Origin: Diploptera punctata
Taxonomy: Eukaryota > Arthropoda > Insecta > Blattodea > Blaberidae
Length of the DNA stretch: 64,000 nucleotides
Direction of reading: 5' to 3'
NCBI GenBank assembly: GCA_030220185.1
Contig: JASPKZ010007248.1
Location: 1,116,001-1,180,000, forward strand
The notes below the pieces were generated by a model. It did not search any database, was not told the origin of the DNA, and saw only the letters and a list, made by a program, of their open reading frames with translations. A program made the translations under genes and the position numbers. Of this stretch, positions 19,401 through 29,999 are shown piece by piece. How positions within the stretch are numbered: the first letter of the stretch is position 1; every line of letters begins with the position of its first letter.

Positions 19401-19634
19401 TAAAAGAATAACAGTTTATATATTTTTTGAGAGAAATGGTCAAACCAACCACATATTGAGATCTGATAGGAACACGCTTAAAGGACCTAAACCTAAATAA
19501 GTTGATGATGTATTTTTAAGATATTCTTCAATTTGTAGCTTTCTTATCTCGTCAAAGTCGTCCCTGTATTTGTGTATCTTCTTTGAGATGATATCCACTT
19601 GTTAGAGAGTTTTCTTTCCTTCATTCTACTGACA
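19401..19634. other. no feature recognised
   Basis: No motif or repeat copy identified. Confidence 0.3.
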
Positions 19635-20440
19635 TGAACACGGTCTCTTCTCAACATCATCGTCATCATCCTCTTATCGTGTCCTCCTTTTGGAGGGTCG
19701 ATTCCAAATATGCCTCCAACCATCTCAATCTTCACATGCTTTCCTCCTTTTTAGTTCTTCCCTGTCGTATCCTCTTTCTTGTAAACTTTTCTTCACTTGG
19801 TTAATCTATCTTTCTCGTGGTCTACCTCGTGGTCGATTTCCTTGTATCTTGAGATTTAACAGTATTTGTGGTAGTCTTTCCTTTTCCATTCTTTTTAAAT
19901 GTCCAAACCAATTTAGTTTATTCTTTTTCTACGTCTGTTGTTAATTTTTCCAATGTCTCCCTGATTTTGTCGTTCTTTATTCTATCTCTCCTTGTTTTAT
20001 GTACCATTCCACGTAAGAAGTTCATTTCTGTTGCTTGGATTTTGCTCAATTCCATCTTTGTATATGTCCAAGTCTGAGCTACATATGTTAGAACTGGTTT
20101 GAAATAAGTTTTATACATTGCCATTTTACTCTTGGTGGGTGTATCTTTATTCCAGATTAACTGTTTAGTTAAATTATAGATTTTTAAACATTTCTCTATT
20201 CATTAACTAAATTTAGTCTGTATTTTCCCATTGGCATTTATTACTATTCCTAAGTATGTATTTCCCCCCCCCCCCACTTTTTGTAGATTTATGCATGATA
20301 ACTTAATATTCCAATCATCGTTCTGGTTTCTACATATTTTCATGAAGTATACAGCGCGTCTCTCAATTTTCATTCTTTCTACTCGTATTATCACATCACT
20401 CTGTATTTTGACCACATTTTCTGCTACGATTTAATTAACT
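19635..20440 (-). mobile_element. LINE fragment, family distinct from A-D
   Basis: Several minus frames in order give QSDVIIRVERMKIERRAVYF and NGKIQTKFS (20415-20203), then MAMYKTYFKPVLTYVAQTWT and RTRRDRIKND-like sequence (20124-19918), then LNWFGHLKRMEKERLPQ and RGRPRERWINQVKKSLQERG (about 19910-19750). VLTYxAxTWT followed by GHLKRM...GRPRERW is the C-terminal layout of LINE ORF2. A ten-C run (20261-20272) breaks the first frame. Confidence 0.75.
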
Positions 20441-20494
20441 GATTGTATACATGGTCAAGAGTATTTCTGCTACTTATATCCCATACTACATAAC

Positions 20495-20825
20495 AATGAA
20501 TTACATGGTCTTTATAGGAAGCCAGATATAATAAGAACAGTTAAGTCTCGTAGACTGCGATGGGCAGGACATGTTACACGTATGGGGAATGAAAGACGTG
20601 CATGGAAGCTTCTTGTAGGAAAGCCAGAAGGAAAACGCGCAGTTGGTAGACCAAGAATGAGGTGGGAGAACAACATTAACTATGATTTGAGGGAAGTAGA
20701 ATATGCAGGGAATGATTGGAAAGCATTAGCTCAGGATAGGGATGTATGGAGAGCTTATGTTCGCGCGACCATGAACCTACGGGTCCATAGTGCCAGTGAG
20801 TAAGTAAGTAAGTAAGTAGGTAAAT
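20495..20825 (+). mobile_element. LINE-A copy 8, intact C-terminal frame
   Basis: From ATGGTCTTTATAGGAAGCC through RTVKSRRLRWAGHVTRMGNE and the 73-codon frame 20582-20803 (GKPEGKRAVGRPRMRWENNI, DWKALAQDRDVWRAYVRATM). The 3' end TGCCAGTGAG is followed by a GTAA tandem tail to 20825. One of the least damaged copies of this region. Its function in the LINE protein is not known to me. Confidence 0.85.
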
Positions 20826-20895
20826 ACTTATATCCCATATCATTATATATTGCCGCGTTAATGTTTCATTCTATAGCAACGCCCGGTATTATCTA

Positions 20896-20935
20896 GTCAC
20901 ACACACACACACACATATAAAACATATGTGTGTGT
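20896..20935. repeat. (CA)n/(TG)n microsatellite
   Basis: CACACACACACACACAC run, followed by a short TGTGTGTG run, possibly able to form a small hairpin. Confidence 0.8.
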
Positions 20936-20994
20936 AATATAAGATATAAGAAAGAAACTAAATATTTTCAAATTTACATATCGAATAATTAAAT

Positions 20995-21185
20995 ATAGGA
21001 ACGCCTGGAAAGATCATGTTGAGAGAATGCCAGAAGAAATATTTCCAAAATTATTGCTAAATTCACGGAAGAAGAAATGTTGGACGCCCACACAGAAGAT
21101 GGTCTGAACAATTCTAACAATTTTAGCTTTCATGAAACCGGAACGAGCCAACAGGCTTAATCCCTGGATGAAGAAGCAGAAGATA
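20995..21185 (+). mobile_element. LINE C-terminal fragment
   Basis: Plus frame reads RNAWKDHVERMPEEIFPKLL; a shifted frame gives a degraded R..TPTQKMV. The final MKPERANRLNPWMKKQK resembles the end of LINE-K (NRPWPNTWKEE). Only about 190 bp remain. Confidence 0.55.
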
Positions 21186-21707
21186 AATATATATTTTTAG
21201 AAATGGATTAACTAACACCTTAAGATTAGTATATAATGAACGAATTCATGTATGTTTTCTCAAATTTTCAATAATGATTATGGTTAAATTAAAAATGAAA
21301 ACATACTTCGTTTATTTGACCGTAGCTAGTTCTAAATAGGTCGAAAGAAGCAATGATAGAGTAATATGTTTTAACTGAAATATTACATCGAGAAAATCTC
21401 TTAAATATAAACTAAAATTAGTTGAAATTTCTCTTGAGGCCAAGTTAATTATTAGCTTCATTCCATGAGAATTTTCTAGAAGTTTCCTTATTAAAAATGG
21501 GAACTATTAAACGGTTTACTGTTGCGCGTTATTTATAAACCTGGATGAGGAGGTTGTTGCCCTGGTTACACAACTACTGCAGCCTGGTGGAACTACTCTA
21601 CGTTTGAAGGTGAAAGAGGGCGCCACTGCCTTATCTACCTCACACCGCCCTCCTCGTAGGCAGGTAGTGTTTTATTACGGACCATCTTCAACATAACCAC
21701 AAAATTA
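21186..21707. other. no feature recognised
   Basis: AT-rich, then a GC-richer 130 bp (21545-21675) without a motif I can name. Confidence 0.3.
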
Positions 21708-21733
21708 TACAGAGTGTTTCAGAATAAGTATTA

Positions 21734-22666
21734 TTGCAGGATTTTAATATCATAATAAATATGAAAGTTAAAGTTAATAATTTTATTTTTTTAAATTCTT
21801 TTAACATTTAAATATAACTTAAATAAAGAAAAACATCTAAATAATTAATTGTTGTTCATTGTTAAATAAAAATGTCTCAGTAACAATTAAAGAAATTGTA
21901 TTATATAACAGTCTTTCTAAATAATGCTTTTAAAATTGTGTCTTAAGTCATTGTTGTCTGAAATATAAAGCTTTCTGTTATAACTGTAATAGGAACACCT
22001 GCTTAACTTAATATTTTTAAATAAAAGTATACTAAATTCTGATTGGATGTTAAAAACAATTAACTTTTTGATTTAACAAAACAAATTTAAACCTGTATTT
22101 AATGGACCATTAACCAATAGAATTTAAATATAAAATCATGTGATGTAATAATGCTCTTTAAAATTATAACAGAATTACACTAGTCAGTCTGGATAGAACT
22201 TTCATCAAGGATAGATGCAATAACAGCTCTCCTGATAAAATGTGATCTTTAATACCTGAAAAAATGTGATTTGATTCAAGAAAAGAAAATAATTTAATTT
22301 TAATTGACGGTGAAGAATAATATCACCTATATTTACTTGATCTGCTGGGAAATTAAATAGGAAATAAATTTACAAATATTTCTACAAGAATCAGTTATTA
22401 GTGATTTTTTAAAGTGTTTTCCTATCTTGTGTACCAACTTCGACCTTGAGAAGAGAATCCAGCTCTACCGAAAATCAAACCCAACCTGAACCAGTAATTC
22501 TTATTTATTATTTTGAGACACTATTCCTTCAAAATGTTACTACAACATCGGGCATGAAGAGAGTTAGCTGCTTCAAAATATCGTCATAACATGGGGAAAA
22601 AATTACTTCTTCAAAATTGCGCCCACAACGTGGAAAATAATGAAGAACTGACTAAAATACTTCTTC
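21734..22666 (-). repeat. rep-E copy 1
   Basis: 933 bp flanked by AGTATTA at 21727-21733 and 22667-22673. It aligns with 46991-47940 and 54665-55545. Its 5' end (right side here) starts GAAGAAGTA exactly at the TSD and consists of three variable ~38-54 bp units each opening with TGAAG.AG. The body has GGTTGGGTTTGATTTTCGGT, CAGCAGATCAAGTAAATAT and CTATTGGTTAATGG-type landmarks. The 3' end is ATATTAAAATCCTG. No coding capacity. Confidence 0.8.
22510..22666 (-). repeat. minisatellite-like 5' end of rep-E copy 1
   Basis: Read on the minus strand, units of about 54, 38 and 44 bp begin TGAAGAAGTA, TGAAGAAGTA and TGAAGCAGCT, and each ends near AACATTT/GATATTT. Copies 2 and 3 have fewer units. Confidence 0.65.
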
Positions 22667-23044
22667 AGTATTACAGATTTATAGGAATTGTACACGGGAC
22701 TTAGTAGATAATATTTTGATAAGGAACCCGTGTCCGGAAACGTACCATTTCGATGTAATAAGTTTGAAGATCGAAATACAATGGGGTGATATCGGGTGTC
22801 TTGTGTTTCAGAATGAGTATTACAGACTTCTACGGGTTGTTCTACTCGAGTCGGAGGAAGATCTTCTTGCTCGAATTCTGACGACAGTAGAAATTATTGA
22901 ACACACACTATATAGGTGTTGTGGGGCGTGTGTATGAAAACATTCGTCGCAGGTACATTTTGTGCAACGAACGACAGGGTCGTCATATGGAACCACACGT
23001 CCAACGTAACGTTACCTCTTGAAATATATTGTAAAGCCTGTTTT

Positions 23045-23612
23045 GATAGATGAGATGTCTCCATTCGATGATTATGTTGAATCCATTTTAATATTTTGTC
23101 TCAATTTATTTGCTAATTCATATATTTGTAACTATTCTCTAATATCGGTATTGCAGATATGATCTCTTAAAGTGTGTCCTCCTATCCTTTTTAAGAAATG
23201 CATTTATGCCGTTTCTAACTTCCTTTTTCTATTTAATGTTCAGTTTTCACTTCCGTATGTTAGGAGCGGGACTGTCAAGACCTTATAAAATATCATTGTC
23301 TCTTTCCTGGTTTTATTACGCAAGGTTCTTTGAATTTTTCCACACATATTCTGGAATTTTGATAATATTATCCAGATCTTTCTCTTTTTCATATGATGGT
23401 AAGAATGCTAAATAATTGAAACATCTTACTTGATCTATTATTTTGTTTTGTAGAACTAATTTTGATCGGATAGTATATTTTCCTTCAAATGCCATTACTT
23501 TTGATTTGTTTGTTGATATATGTAGATGATAATGTAACATAATTTCTTGCAATTGATATACTTTTCTTTGTACTTCATCTTTTAAAACTTTTGTGTTTGC
23601 ATCGCGTAAAAG
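23045..23612 (-). mobile_element. LINE fragment (post-RT region)
   Basis: Minus frame 23615-23316 reads KVYQLQEIMLHYHLHISTNK, SKVMAFEGKYTIRSKLVLQN and KIIDQVRCFNYLAF, the stretch that follows the YADD motif in LINE ORF2 (cf. LINE-B). The YADD part itself is absent. The sequence decays beyond 23315 but keeps NIRK and EVRNGINAF-like pieces. PLE2 is inserted at its upstream edge. Confidence 0.7.
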
Positions 23613-23691
23613 CATTGTTGTACGGCAGGTGTCTATCTATTTTATGTCTTTCGGGCTAAATGGACGTGGTCTGGTTTTATTAACACTCAAC

Positions 23692-23726
23692 GTTTCGTCT
23701 ACTACTATTGCGGTAGACATCCTCAG
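23692..23726 (-). ncRNA. hammerhead-like core motif, PLE2 left end
   Basis: Minus strand: CTGAGGA, T, GTCTAC...GTAGAC stem, GAAAC. Same arrangement as PLE1 with different stem bases that still pair, which is covariation-like support for the stem. Confidence 0.4.
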
Positions 23727-23763
23727 GAGATTCGGCGTGCTATTTGACCTCCTAACTCTTTAA

Positions 23764-24461
23764 ATGTCGACTGCAGACTGGCTGTGCGTTGGAAATCGTG
23801 TCCTCTACGGGAAGGACGTATATATATCTAGTGGAAGATTTGAAGAATTAAGAAAGAAAAAAGGAAAACTTCTGTGCAACTTAAGTTTTCTTCTATGGTG
23901 TAGAGACACGGAAACGGTCCCTCAATTTATAAGATGCAAGCAAATCTTCAAAACAACAAAAGCAAGTAGGATTTATAGACGAATGGAACATGCTCTACTA
24001 AGAGAAAGAATACAAGATACCAGAAGAACGTTGGGACTGAATGACCAGAAATTACTCGATTTACATATAAAAATTTGCAATATTCTCTCCAAGTCAAACT
24101 GGGATAAGATAATATCACCTTTGAGAGCTTTAGCCGCATGTTAGAAAAGAACACTATACGTCAACAACAAAAATGCGCCAAATATCAATCAGAGAACATA
24201 AACATACCACACAACTCAAAAAATGTGGTGAACCTGACGGACCGGCAGCTGAACGGACCAAACAACGATACTTGCCAATGGAGGAAATTTCGCAATAACA
24301 CCTACAACTGTGCCGGTCGAAGATATCATAGCCAACGTAGAAGCAGGAATAAGAGAGCTTCCTGCTCATCTTGGGGAGGAAATAAGGGTGAAGTACCACG
24401 CATTTTTCCGAAAAGCGAAACCACCTAAAAGCAATTTATCACATAAAGAAAAATAAGCTAT
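23764..24461 (+). pseudogene. PLE2 N-terminal domain
   Basis: The frame 23764-24144 contains WCRDTETVPQFIRCK and a helical block MEHALLRERIQDTRRTLGLN, as in the N-terminal part upstream of PLE reverse transcriptases. After a frameshift, the stretch VVNLTDRQLNG near 24229, then FAITPTTVPVEDIIANVEAG and LPAHLGEEIRVKYH (about 24289-24410), then KAKPPKSNLSHKEK complete the region before SINE-1 interrupts at 24462. The order and motifs are typical. At least two frameshifts are present. Confidence 0.75.
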
Positions 24462-24808
24462 TCCATTCTATTCCATAGTAATTTTGCCCGAAGGCAGGTC
24501 CTTCACTGCAATCATAGCATTTTCGTGCTATGCTTGCAGCTTTACTAGGGAATTGTAGATGTGGTAGCTTCCCGTTGCTTTCCACACCGGTGAAGGATGA
24601 TGATGATAATGGTAAGGATGATGATGATGATGATGGCCATATGATTTCGAGGACCGTTTGGGCCTTAAAGTTTTCCTGACATTTGTCTTAGAGGTGTGGA
24701 AAAAAACCCGATAAAAACCTCACCCAGAAAAACTGCCCCGACCGGGGATCGAACCCGGGCCCGTTGCGTGACAAGGTAGCACGCTACCTCGAGACCACAG
24801 CGGTGGAC
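24462..24808 (-). mobile_element. SINE-1 copy d inside PLE2
   Basis: Full-length minus-strand SINE-1. AAGCTAT (24455-24461 and 24813-24819) is the minimum duplication; adjoining A-rich bases may extend it. The insertion falls between LSHKEK and EAIRKLN of the PLE frame. Triplet run GATGATGATGATGATG near 24597-24640. Confidence 0.88.
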
Positions 24809-26330
24809 AAAGAAGCTATAAGAAAGCTAAATGCAGACAAGGATATCATCATTCTCCCTGCCGATAAAGGAAATGCCACAGTCGTCATGAAAACAGTTGA
24901 ATATGAACAGAGAATAAAACAGCTTCTAGAACCAGGAACATATAAGATTCTTAAAAGTGATCCCACAGCTAGAGTTCTACGGAAATGCAACAAACTATCA
25001 AAAAAGACTATTCAAATCAGAAGCCTTACCACCAAGACTATACGGATTGCCTAAGATAAACAAGGAAGGAACGCCACTCAGACCTATCGTTTCGGCCATT
25101 GGATCACCAACGTACGAACTCGCCAAGTTTCTAGCGTCACTACTACAACCATACATTGAAAAAACGGACACCTATATAAAAGACTCAACGCACTTCATAG
25201 AAAAAATTGACACATTAAAACTAAAGCCGAACGATAGAATACTGATCTTTGATATCGTTTCATTATTCACCAAGGTACCTATCGGAGACACGATGATATA
25301 CTTGCAAGAACTTTTTCCTACAGACATAGTAGCACTTTATGGCATTTGTCTTACAGAATCTTATTTCCAATTGAGAGGAGCATTTTACGAACAAATAGAT
25401 GGCGTAGCCATGGGAAGTCAATTAAGCCCGGTAATAGCCAACTTTAGTCCCGCGCCGTAGCCGAACGGCTAAGGTAGGAAGCCTTGGCGCAGAACTACGG
25501 GACTTGCGCTGGTTTGAGTCTCCATGGGGGAAGAAATTTCGGCCAGTATGGGACCGGTGCCCACCCAGCATCGTGAGGCAATTGGGTAGCTACAATAAGT
25601 AGCGGCTCCAGGTTGAGGAACCAGCTATAACGGCTGGTTGACTCGAGATGCTAACCACATGTCACCCCTACACTGGCTGTTGATCATCTACCTCTGTGAT
25701 TGACACATGTGGATGTGAAGGGCCAGCAGCCGGTTGGTAAAAGGGCAACCGCTGAAAAAGTGGAAAGACCCTCAATTGGAATCGGAATAGCCAACGTTTA
25801 CATGGAAAAATTTGAAAAACAGGTTTTAGACAACGCAACATTCAAACCCAGAGTATGACTAAGATATGTGGATAACACTTTCGTCATTTGGGAACATGGT
25901 AAGGAGGAATTAAAAAATTTCATGGAACACATAAATGGCATTTGCCCTATTATTCAATTCACTATGGAACAAGAAGAAAATAACAGATTACCGTTTTTGA
26001 ATGTTTTAGTAATATGAAACAAAGACATGACATTTGGACACCGAGTTTACAGGAAAATTACTCATACAGACAGATACCTAAACAAGCAGTCAAATCATCA
26101 TCCTAGGCAAAAATTTGGCATTATAAAAACGCTGGTTGACCGTGCAAGCAGGATTTCTGAACCACAATACCTTCAAGAAGAAATTATTCATCTTAAAACA
26201 GCCTTCCAAGAAAACGGATATAGTAAAATTGATTTCAACCGTGCAGTAAATAAAAAAAACATGGAACTACCAACAGAACTATGGAACAAATCAAAGGTAA
26301 GGTTTTTCTACCTTATGTTAAATCTATAAC
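24809..26330 (+). pseudogene. PLE2 reverse transcriptase, split by SINE-2
   Basis: Motifs in order: DIIILPADKGNATVVM (about 24840-24890), LYGLPKINKEGTPLRPIVSA (25050-25100), motif A FDIVSLFTKVP (about 25247-25280), motif B GVAMGSQLSPVIANF (25402-25445). After SINE-2 comes motif C RYVDNTFVIW (25863-25892), where the usual YVDD is YVDN, then NRLPFLNVLV. The frame after motif C is broken near 26010, and 26027-26329 continues HRVYRKITHTDRYLN and HHPRQKFGIIKTLVDRA. In PLEs this RT copies element RNA from a nicked target. Loss of a catalytic Asp plus stops (for example TGA just before RYVDN) show it is inactive. Confidence 0.85.
25446..25785 (+). mobile_element. SINE-2 copy 3 inside PLE2 (full length)
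   Basis: Starts TCCCGCGCCGTAGCCGAACG and ends GGAAAGACCCTCAATTGGAA. Duplication AATAGCCAAC(T/G)TT at 25433-25445 and about 25786-25797 flanks it. Head: Ser/Leu-tRNA-like A box TAGCCGAACGGCTAAGG. The T-arm B box is altered to GGTTTGAGTCTCC. Confidence 0.88.
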
Positions 26331-26359
26331 ATATAAAATAGGACGAATTCTGAAAAAAA

Positions 26360-26926
26360 AAACATAGGATCCAGACTATCTACAAGCCTACACATAAAAT
26401 TAGCAATGCATTAAATCCAGCAAAAGATAAACGAAAATCTTTAAGTACTGCTGGCATATATCGTATTCCATGTAGTTGTGGTGAAGTGTTCATAGGAACT
26501 ACAAAACGGATAAGTACAAGAATACAGGAGCACAAGAGAAATTGTAGGTTGAAACAAACTGAAAAATAGTCTGTAGCAGAACATTTAGTGAATAACAAAG
26601 AACACGCCATAAAATTTGAAGAAACACAAGTTTTGTCCAAAACACAACATTACTACACCAGACTTCACAGAGAGGCTATTGAAATTTACAAACACAAACA
26701 TTCCTTTAACAAAAACGAAGAAACTATGAAGATGAATAAAATTTGGATTCCGGCATTATATAACAGGAGAATAAAATCTATGACTTACGCCAGTGACAAC
26801 CAATCAAAAAATAGCTCCAAAGTAACGGACCGTGTAGAAAACATCACCACACAATACTCAACTATAAATAAGGACACGATTCCATCGGTAAAGAGGGCAA
26901 AATACGTAAGACCCTATATTGCCTAG
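26360..26926 (+). pseudogene. PLE2 GIY-YIG endonuclease, degraded
   Basis: In one frame from about 26375: PTHKISNALNPAKDKRKSLS, then GIYRIPCSCGEVFIGTTKRI with GIY intact and YIG changed to FIG. RIQEHKRNC follows. A TAG near 26567 precedes SVAEHLVNN, and the frame 26588-26926 keeps FEETQVLSKTQHYYTRLHRE and AIEIYKHKHSFNKNEE. Same layout as PLE1, but about half the residues differ, so the two PLEs are different families or old lineages. Confidence 0.8.
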
Positions 26927-27028
26927 GGTATCTCGGCACCCGATACATATTTCGTTCGTTCGTCCAACGCACAGCCAGTCTGCAGTCAACATTTGAAGAG
27001 TTAGGAGGTCAAAGAGCAGGCAGAATGT

Positions 27029-27060
27029 CTGCGGATGTCTACTGCAGTAGTAGACGAAAC
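27029..27060 (+). ncRNA. hammerhead-like core motif, PLE2 right end
   Basis: CTGCGGA (A6 changed to C), T, GTCTAC...GTAGAC, GAAAC. The core substitution makes this copy degenerate. Confidence 0.35.
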
Positions 27061-27164
27061 GTTGAGTGTTAATAAAACCAGATCACGGCCATTTAGCCCG
27101 AAAGACATAAAATACATGAATCATTGTTGTACTTTTGCTTGACTTATTTGCTATTTTTTCTGCA

Positions 27165-27340
27165 CACTGACGGAGAAATGGTTAGTACTTTGGTTTTCCA
27201 AATCGGCGATCCAAGTTCCAATCCGGCGCTCCCTTTATGCTTCTCGTCAATGTGTTTTTTATTGTTTTTAATTTTCTATATAGTTTTTATGTTTTCCCCA
27301 GTTTTTCAAACATGTCATTTATCATCATAAATTTTCCAAT
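27165..27340 (+). mobile_element. SINE-5 copy (diverged)
   Basis: GACGGAGAAATGG...GATCCAAGTTCCAATCCGGCGCTCC resembles the tRNA-like head of SINE-5 at 53410-53480, followed by a T-rich body. Divergence is high. Confidence 0.4.
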
Positions 27341-27469
27341 TTAAAAACTCTTAAATCACTTAACGAATTAGAGGCACCTCCATAATTGTTATTTTATTTG
27401 TTGTATTAACATTTCTACCATTTATTTTATAACCAGAAAAAAATAAGTTACAAATATATAATTCAATAG

Positions 27470-27842
27470 TGAGAAGTACTGTCACATATCGAGCTGATGT
27501 TTGGAAATTCAACAAAAACTTAGAACAAAAACTAATGTTGATGGAAATGGATTTCTTGAGTAGAGCAACAAGATGTCCAAAATTAGAGGAAATAAGAAAT
27601 ACGTCATACGAGAAAAAAAATAAATATTAGATATTCAATAGTAGATTATAGAAGATACAAGCAAGATTAGTATGGGCATGTACGATGAATGCAAGAAGAA
27701 AGGTTACCCAGAAAAAACATTGGAATGGTGTTCACCTGGAAGAACAGGAAAGGAAGACATGGAAACTTGTGGATGCAAGAAATAAGAATTGGAATAGGAA
27801 CAAGATAACTGGAGGACATTGAAATCAGCAAAAAATAATTCA
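27470..27842 (+). mobile_element. LINE-D copy 2 (3' part)
   Basis: Plus frames give VRSTVTYRADVWKFNKNLEQ, KLMLMEMDFLSRATRCPKLE, then, shifted, ARLVWACTMNARRKVTQK, and NARNKNWNRNKITGGH-like sequence to the end near 27842. Same order as LINE-D copies 1 and 3. Confidence 0.7.
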
Positions 27843-27968
27843 TCATCATCATCCTTCATGGATTAGGTATTTGCCTGTTCCGATCTCACATCTGTTCAGC
27901 CCAGCGCTTTCTTGGTCTTCTTACCGATATTCGCCTTCCATAATTCTTGCCATTTTATTTTTAATGTA
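27843..27968 (-). mobile_element. LINE 3' end fragment with (GAT)n tail
   Basis: Minus strand reads RRPRKRWAEQM then DRNRQIPNP before a GATGATGATG tail at 27841-27852. GRPRKRW..Q plus a triplet tail fits a LINE 3' terminus. It abuts LINE-D copy 2 tail to tail. Confidence 0.5.
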
Positions 27969-28479
27969 GACAATCTGTATGGTGTTCTTATAACTGCTTT
28001 AACTGTTAAAATCTGACTGCTATAACTTAACAAACTAACAGTTATAACTGTTTATACATGCCTCAAACGTATAAAATAACTCATCCTAACTTTATATATA
28101 TAGTTGTGATCAGTCATAACAGTTATAAATTCGCAATATGTTTTTAATTTCACTTGGCAGTGTGATATGAATATTGCGTTGTGAGAACTAATGTACAATT
28201 GAACCGGGGATTCTATGCGAGGAGTACATCTTTAATTTGAAATAAAAACCGAAAAACGCACACATTACTGTAGCAGTATGGCATGTGAAAATATGTATGT
28301 TAACTAGCCCATTAGGTTGGTAAAATTATACAAAAATTATACATGCTTATTACAATTTTTAAATGTTATTAATATATAGACTAAACAAAAGACAATGAGG
28401 ATGTGGGATCTAATACTAGCTAATACTAACAAAACAATAAAATTAAGTAAGTAAAGCTACCTAGATGAATATTTATAGG
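27969..28479. other. no feature recognised
   Basis: AT-rich. Several AACTGTTATAACAGTT-like motifs near 28005-28130 suggest a small palindrome-rich patch, not assigned. Confidence 0.3.
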
Positions 28480-29475
28480 TACAGTGAAACTTGTTTAATC
28501 CGCAACGTGAATAATGCGGAAATCTGTCCAATGTGAACAAATTTACTGGTCCCGGCGAGTAAAACGGAATCTGCCCAACGCGGAAACGGAAGGATATTTC
28601 TACAAATTCACGAAAACATTTATAAAGCGGAAAGGTATATATATTTATTAACTATCAGCAGTTTTTTTTTTTACTGAAGGCAGGTGTCAAGACGGCTTTT
28701 ACAAATAGTGATTCATATACCAAATGGACAAATAAATATCAAAACAAACCTAATTGTCACTGACCCTAAAGTTCATTGTTAAAAGCTGTTTTTGTATTTC
28801 ACATGCCGATATGTACTCTGATAAATGCCGCCCTCACCAAGATCGGTATATTATTGTTTCAACTTGTTTGTTGCAATAATTTTGATTGAATAACACGTGT
28901 CTCTTGTGCTTTGTTCCCAGTTTATAATGTCGAGTAAAAGGAAAGAAAAATAATTAGTACCGAAGAGAAAAAATAATAGTGTTGCCGCTTAAAGTAAAAA
29001 TAAAAATGCTTGGCCGTTTATACGCGTTTGTGTATATATTACGCTGTTTCATTGTTAATGAATCAAGAAATACGAAGACAAATTAAGGAATTACATCGCA
29101 CAATTCACAGCTGAATATCAATCTTAATTGAAATACCTTTTAAAAGCGGCAAAACAGGAAAAGGTAGTAAGTCCTTTAAGTTCTTGCCTAAACCTGACAG
29201 TAATAATTATTAATAGAAATTGTTCAAAATCTCTCATTAATTTATTTTATTTTGATAATTTTTATTTTATTCTGTAACTTTGGAACGTATCCTCTATATA
29301 TCCATATAAATTACCATTCCATATTCGCGGTTTCTGTATTCGCGTCATATCTGAGGAACATATACCCGCGAATAGGGAGCTTTTACTGTATAGATTCGGC
29401 CTCATTGTACACCTGTTATGCGAAACATAGATATCTGTCTTGCAAATAACATTTGCGCTGTAAAATCTTAAATTA

Positions 29476-29896
29476 CCCTCAGGGGTCCTCATCTAGGGGA
29501 TATGTGGATGGCGACCACAAGGTGCCCAAGCTGAGCAAAACATTTCTTCCACTTACTTGTGTTTTGCACTCTTTTAACTTTACTATCTAACCTCTCTTGG
29601 TTAACTCTTGTTTTTTCGACTCCGACGCTATTAGGGCATCCGAGGGCTAGGGAGTCTTTCCTTTCTTCCATTTATTCTTTCCTTTATTTTCTTTTCTTCT
29701 CCAGAAAAGCCTGACCAGAGGATATAAGATGGCAGCCCCATAACTGGTCTTGCCTTCCTTTGGCCAGCAACCAATCGAAGGGACTATTATTATGCTTTCA
29801 AGTCTTATACGAAAATTTCCCGCAAACGCTGGAGGGAAAATTTTCTATAGGATCGTAACAGGCCTTGGCCTAATACTTGGAAGGAAGAAGAAGAAG
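29476..29896 (+). mobile_element. LINE-K copy 2, (GAA)n tail
   Basis: 14-bp duplication AAAATCTTAAATTA at 29462-29475 and 29897-29910. It aligns with 13998-14521 but lacks ~100 bp in the middle (ends of the loss near 29566 and 29826). Tail GGAAGGAAGAAGAAGAAG. Confidence 0.85.
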
Positions 29897-29999
29897 AAAA
29901 TCTTAAATTAGTTAAGTTCTAAGACCGATCTTCCACAGATAGCGTTCTGAATTTACGGAATAAAGATGGCTGAAACGTATGTATCATTCTCATTAAGCG

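Larger units (their letters stand above)
21710..23040 (+). mobile_element. mariner-like element remnant, split by rep-E
   Basis: TA then CAGAGTGTTTCAGAATAAG at 21710 is a plausible left terminus. After removing rep-E (21734-22666, TSD AGTATTA) it continues at 22674. A second TGTTTCAGAATGAGTATTAC copy starts near 22805. Plus-strand frames at 22840-23010 suggest a transposase C-terminus: EEDLLARILTTVEIIE, then, after a frameshift, YENIRRRYILCNERQGRHMEP. The RRY..C....GRH.E pattern is common at the end of mariner-type DDE transposases. Assignment rests on pattern memory only. Confidence 0.45.
23624..27121 (+). mobile_element. PLE2: Penelope-like element, near full length but dead
   Basis: Flanked by CATTGTTGTAC at 23613-23623 and 27122-27132. 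The ends are inverted copies of each other (about 23635-23812 versus 26940-27112). Inside, in order on the plus strand, lie the N-terminal domain, RT and GIY-YIG domain. Two SINEs have inserted: SINE-1 (24462-24808, minus) and SINE-2 (25446-25785, plus). Multiple frameshifts and stops rule out activity. Confidence 0.85.
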
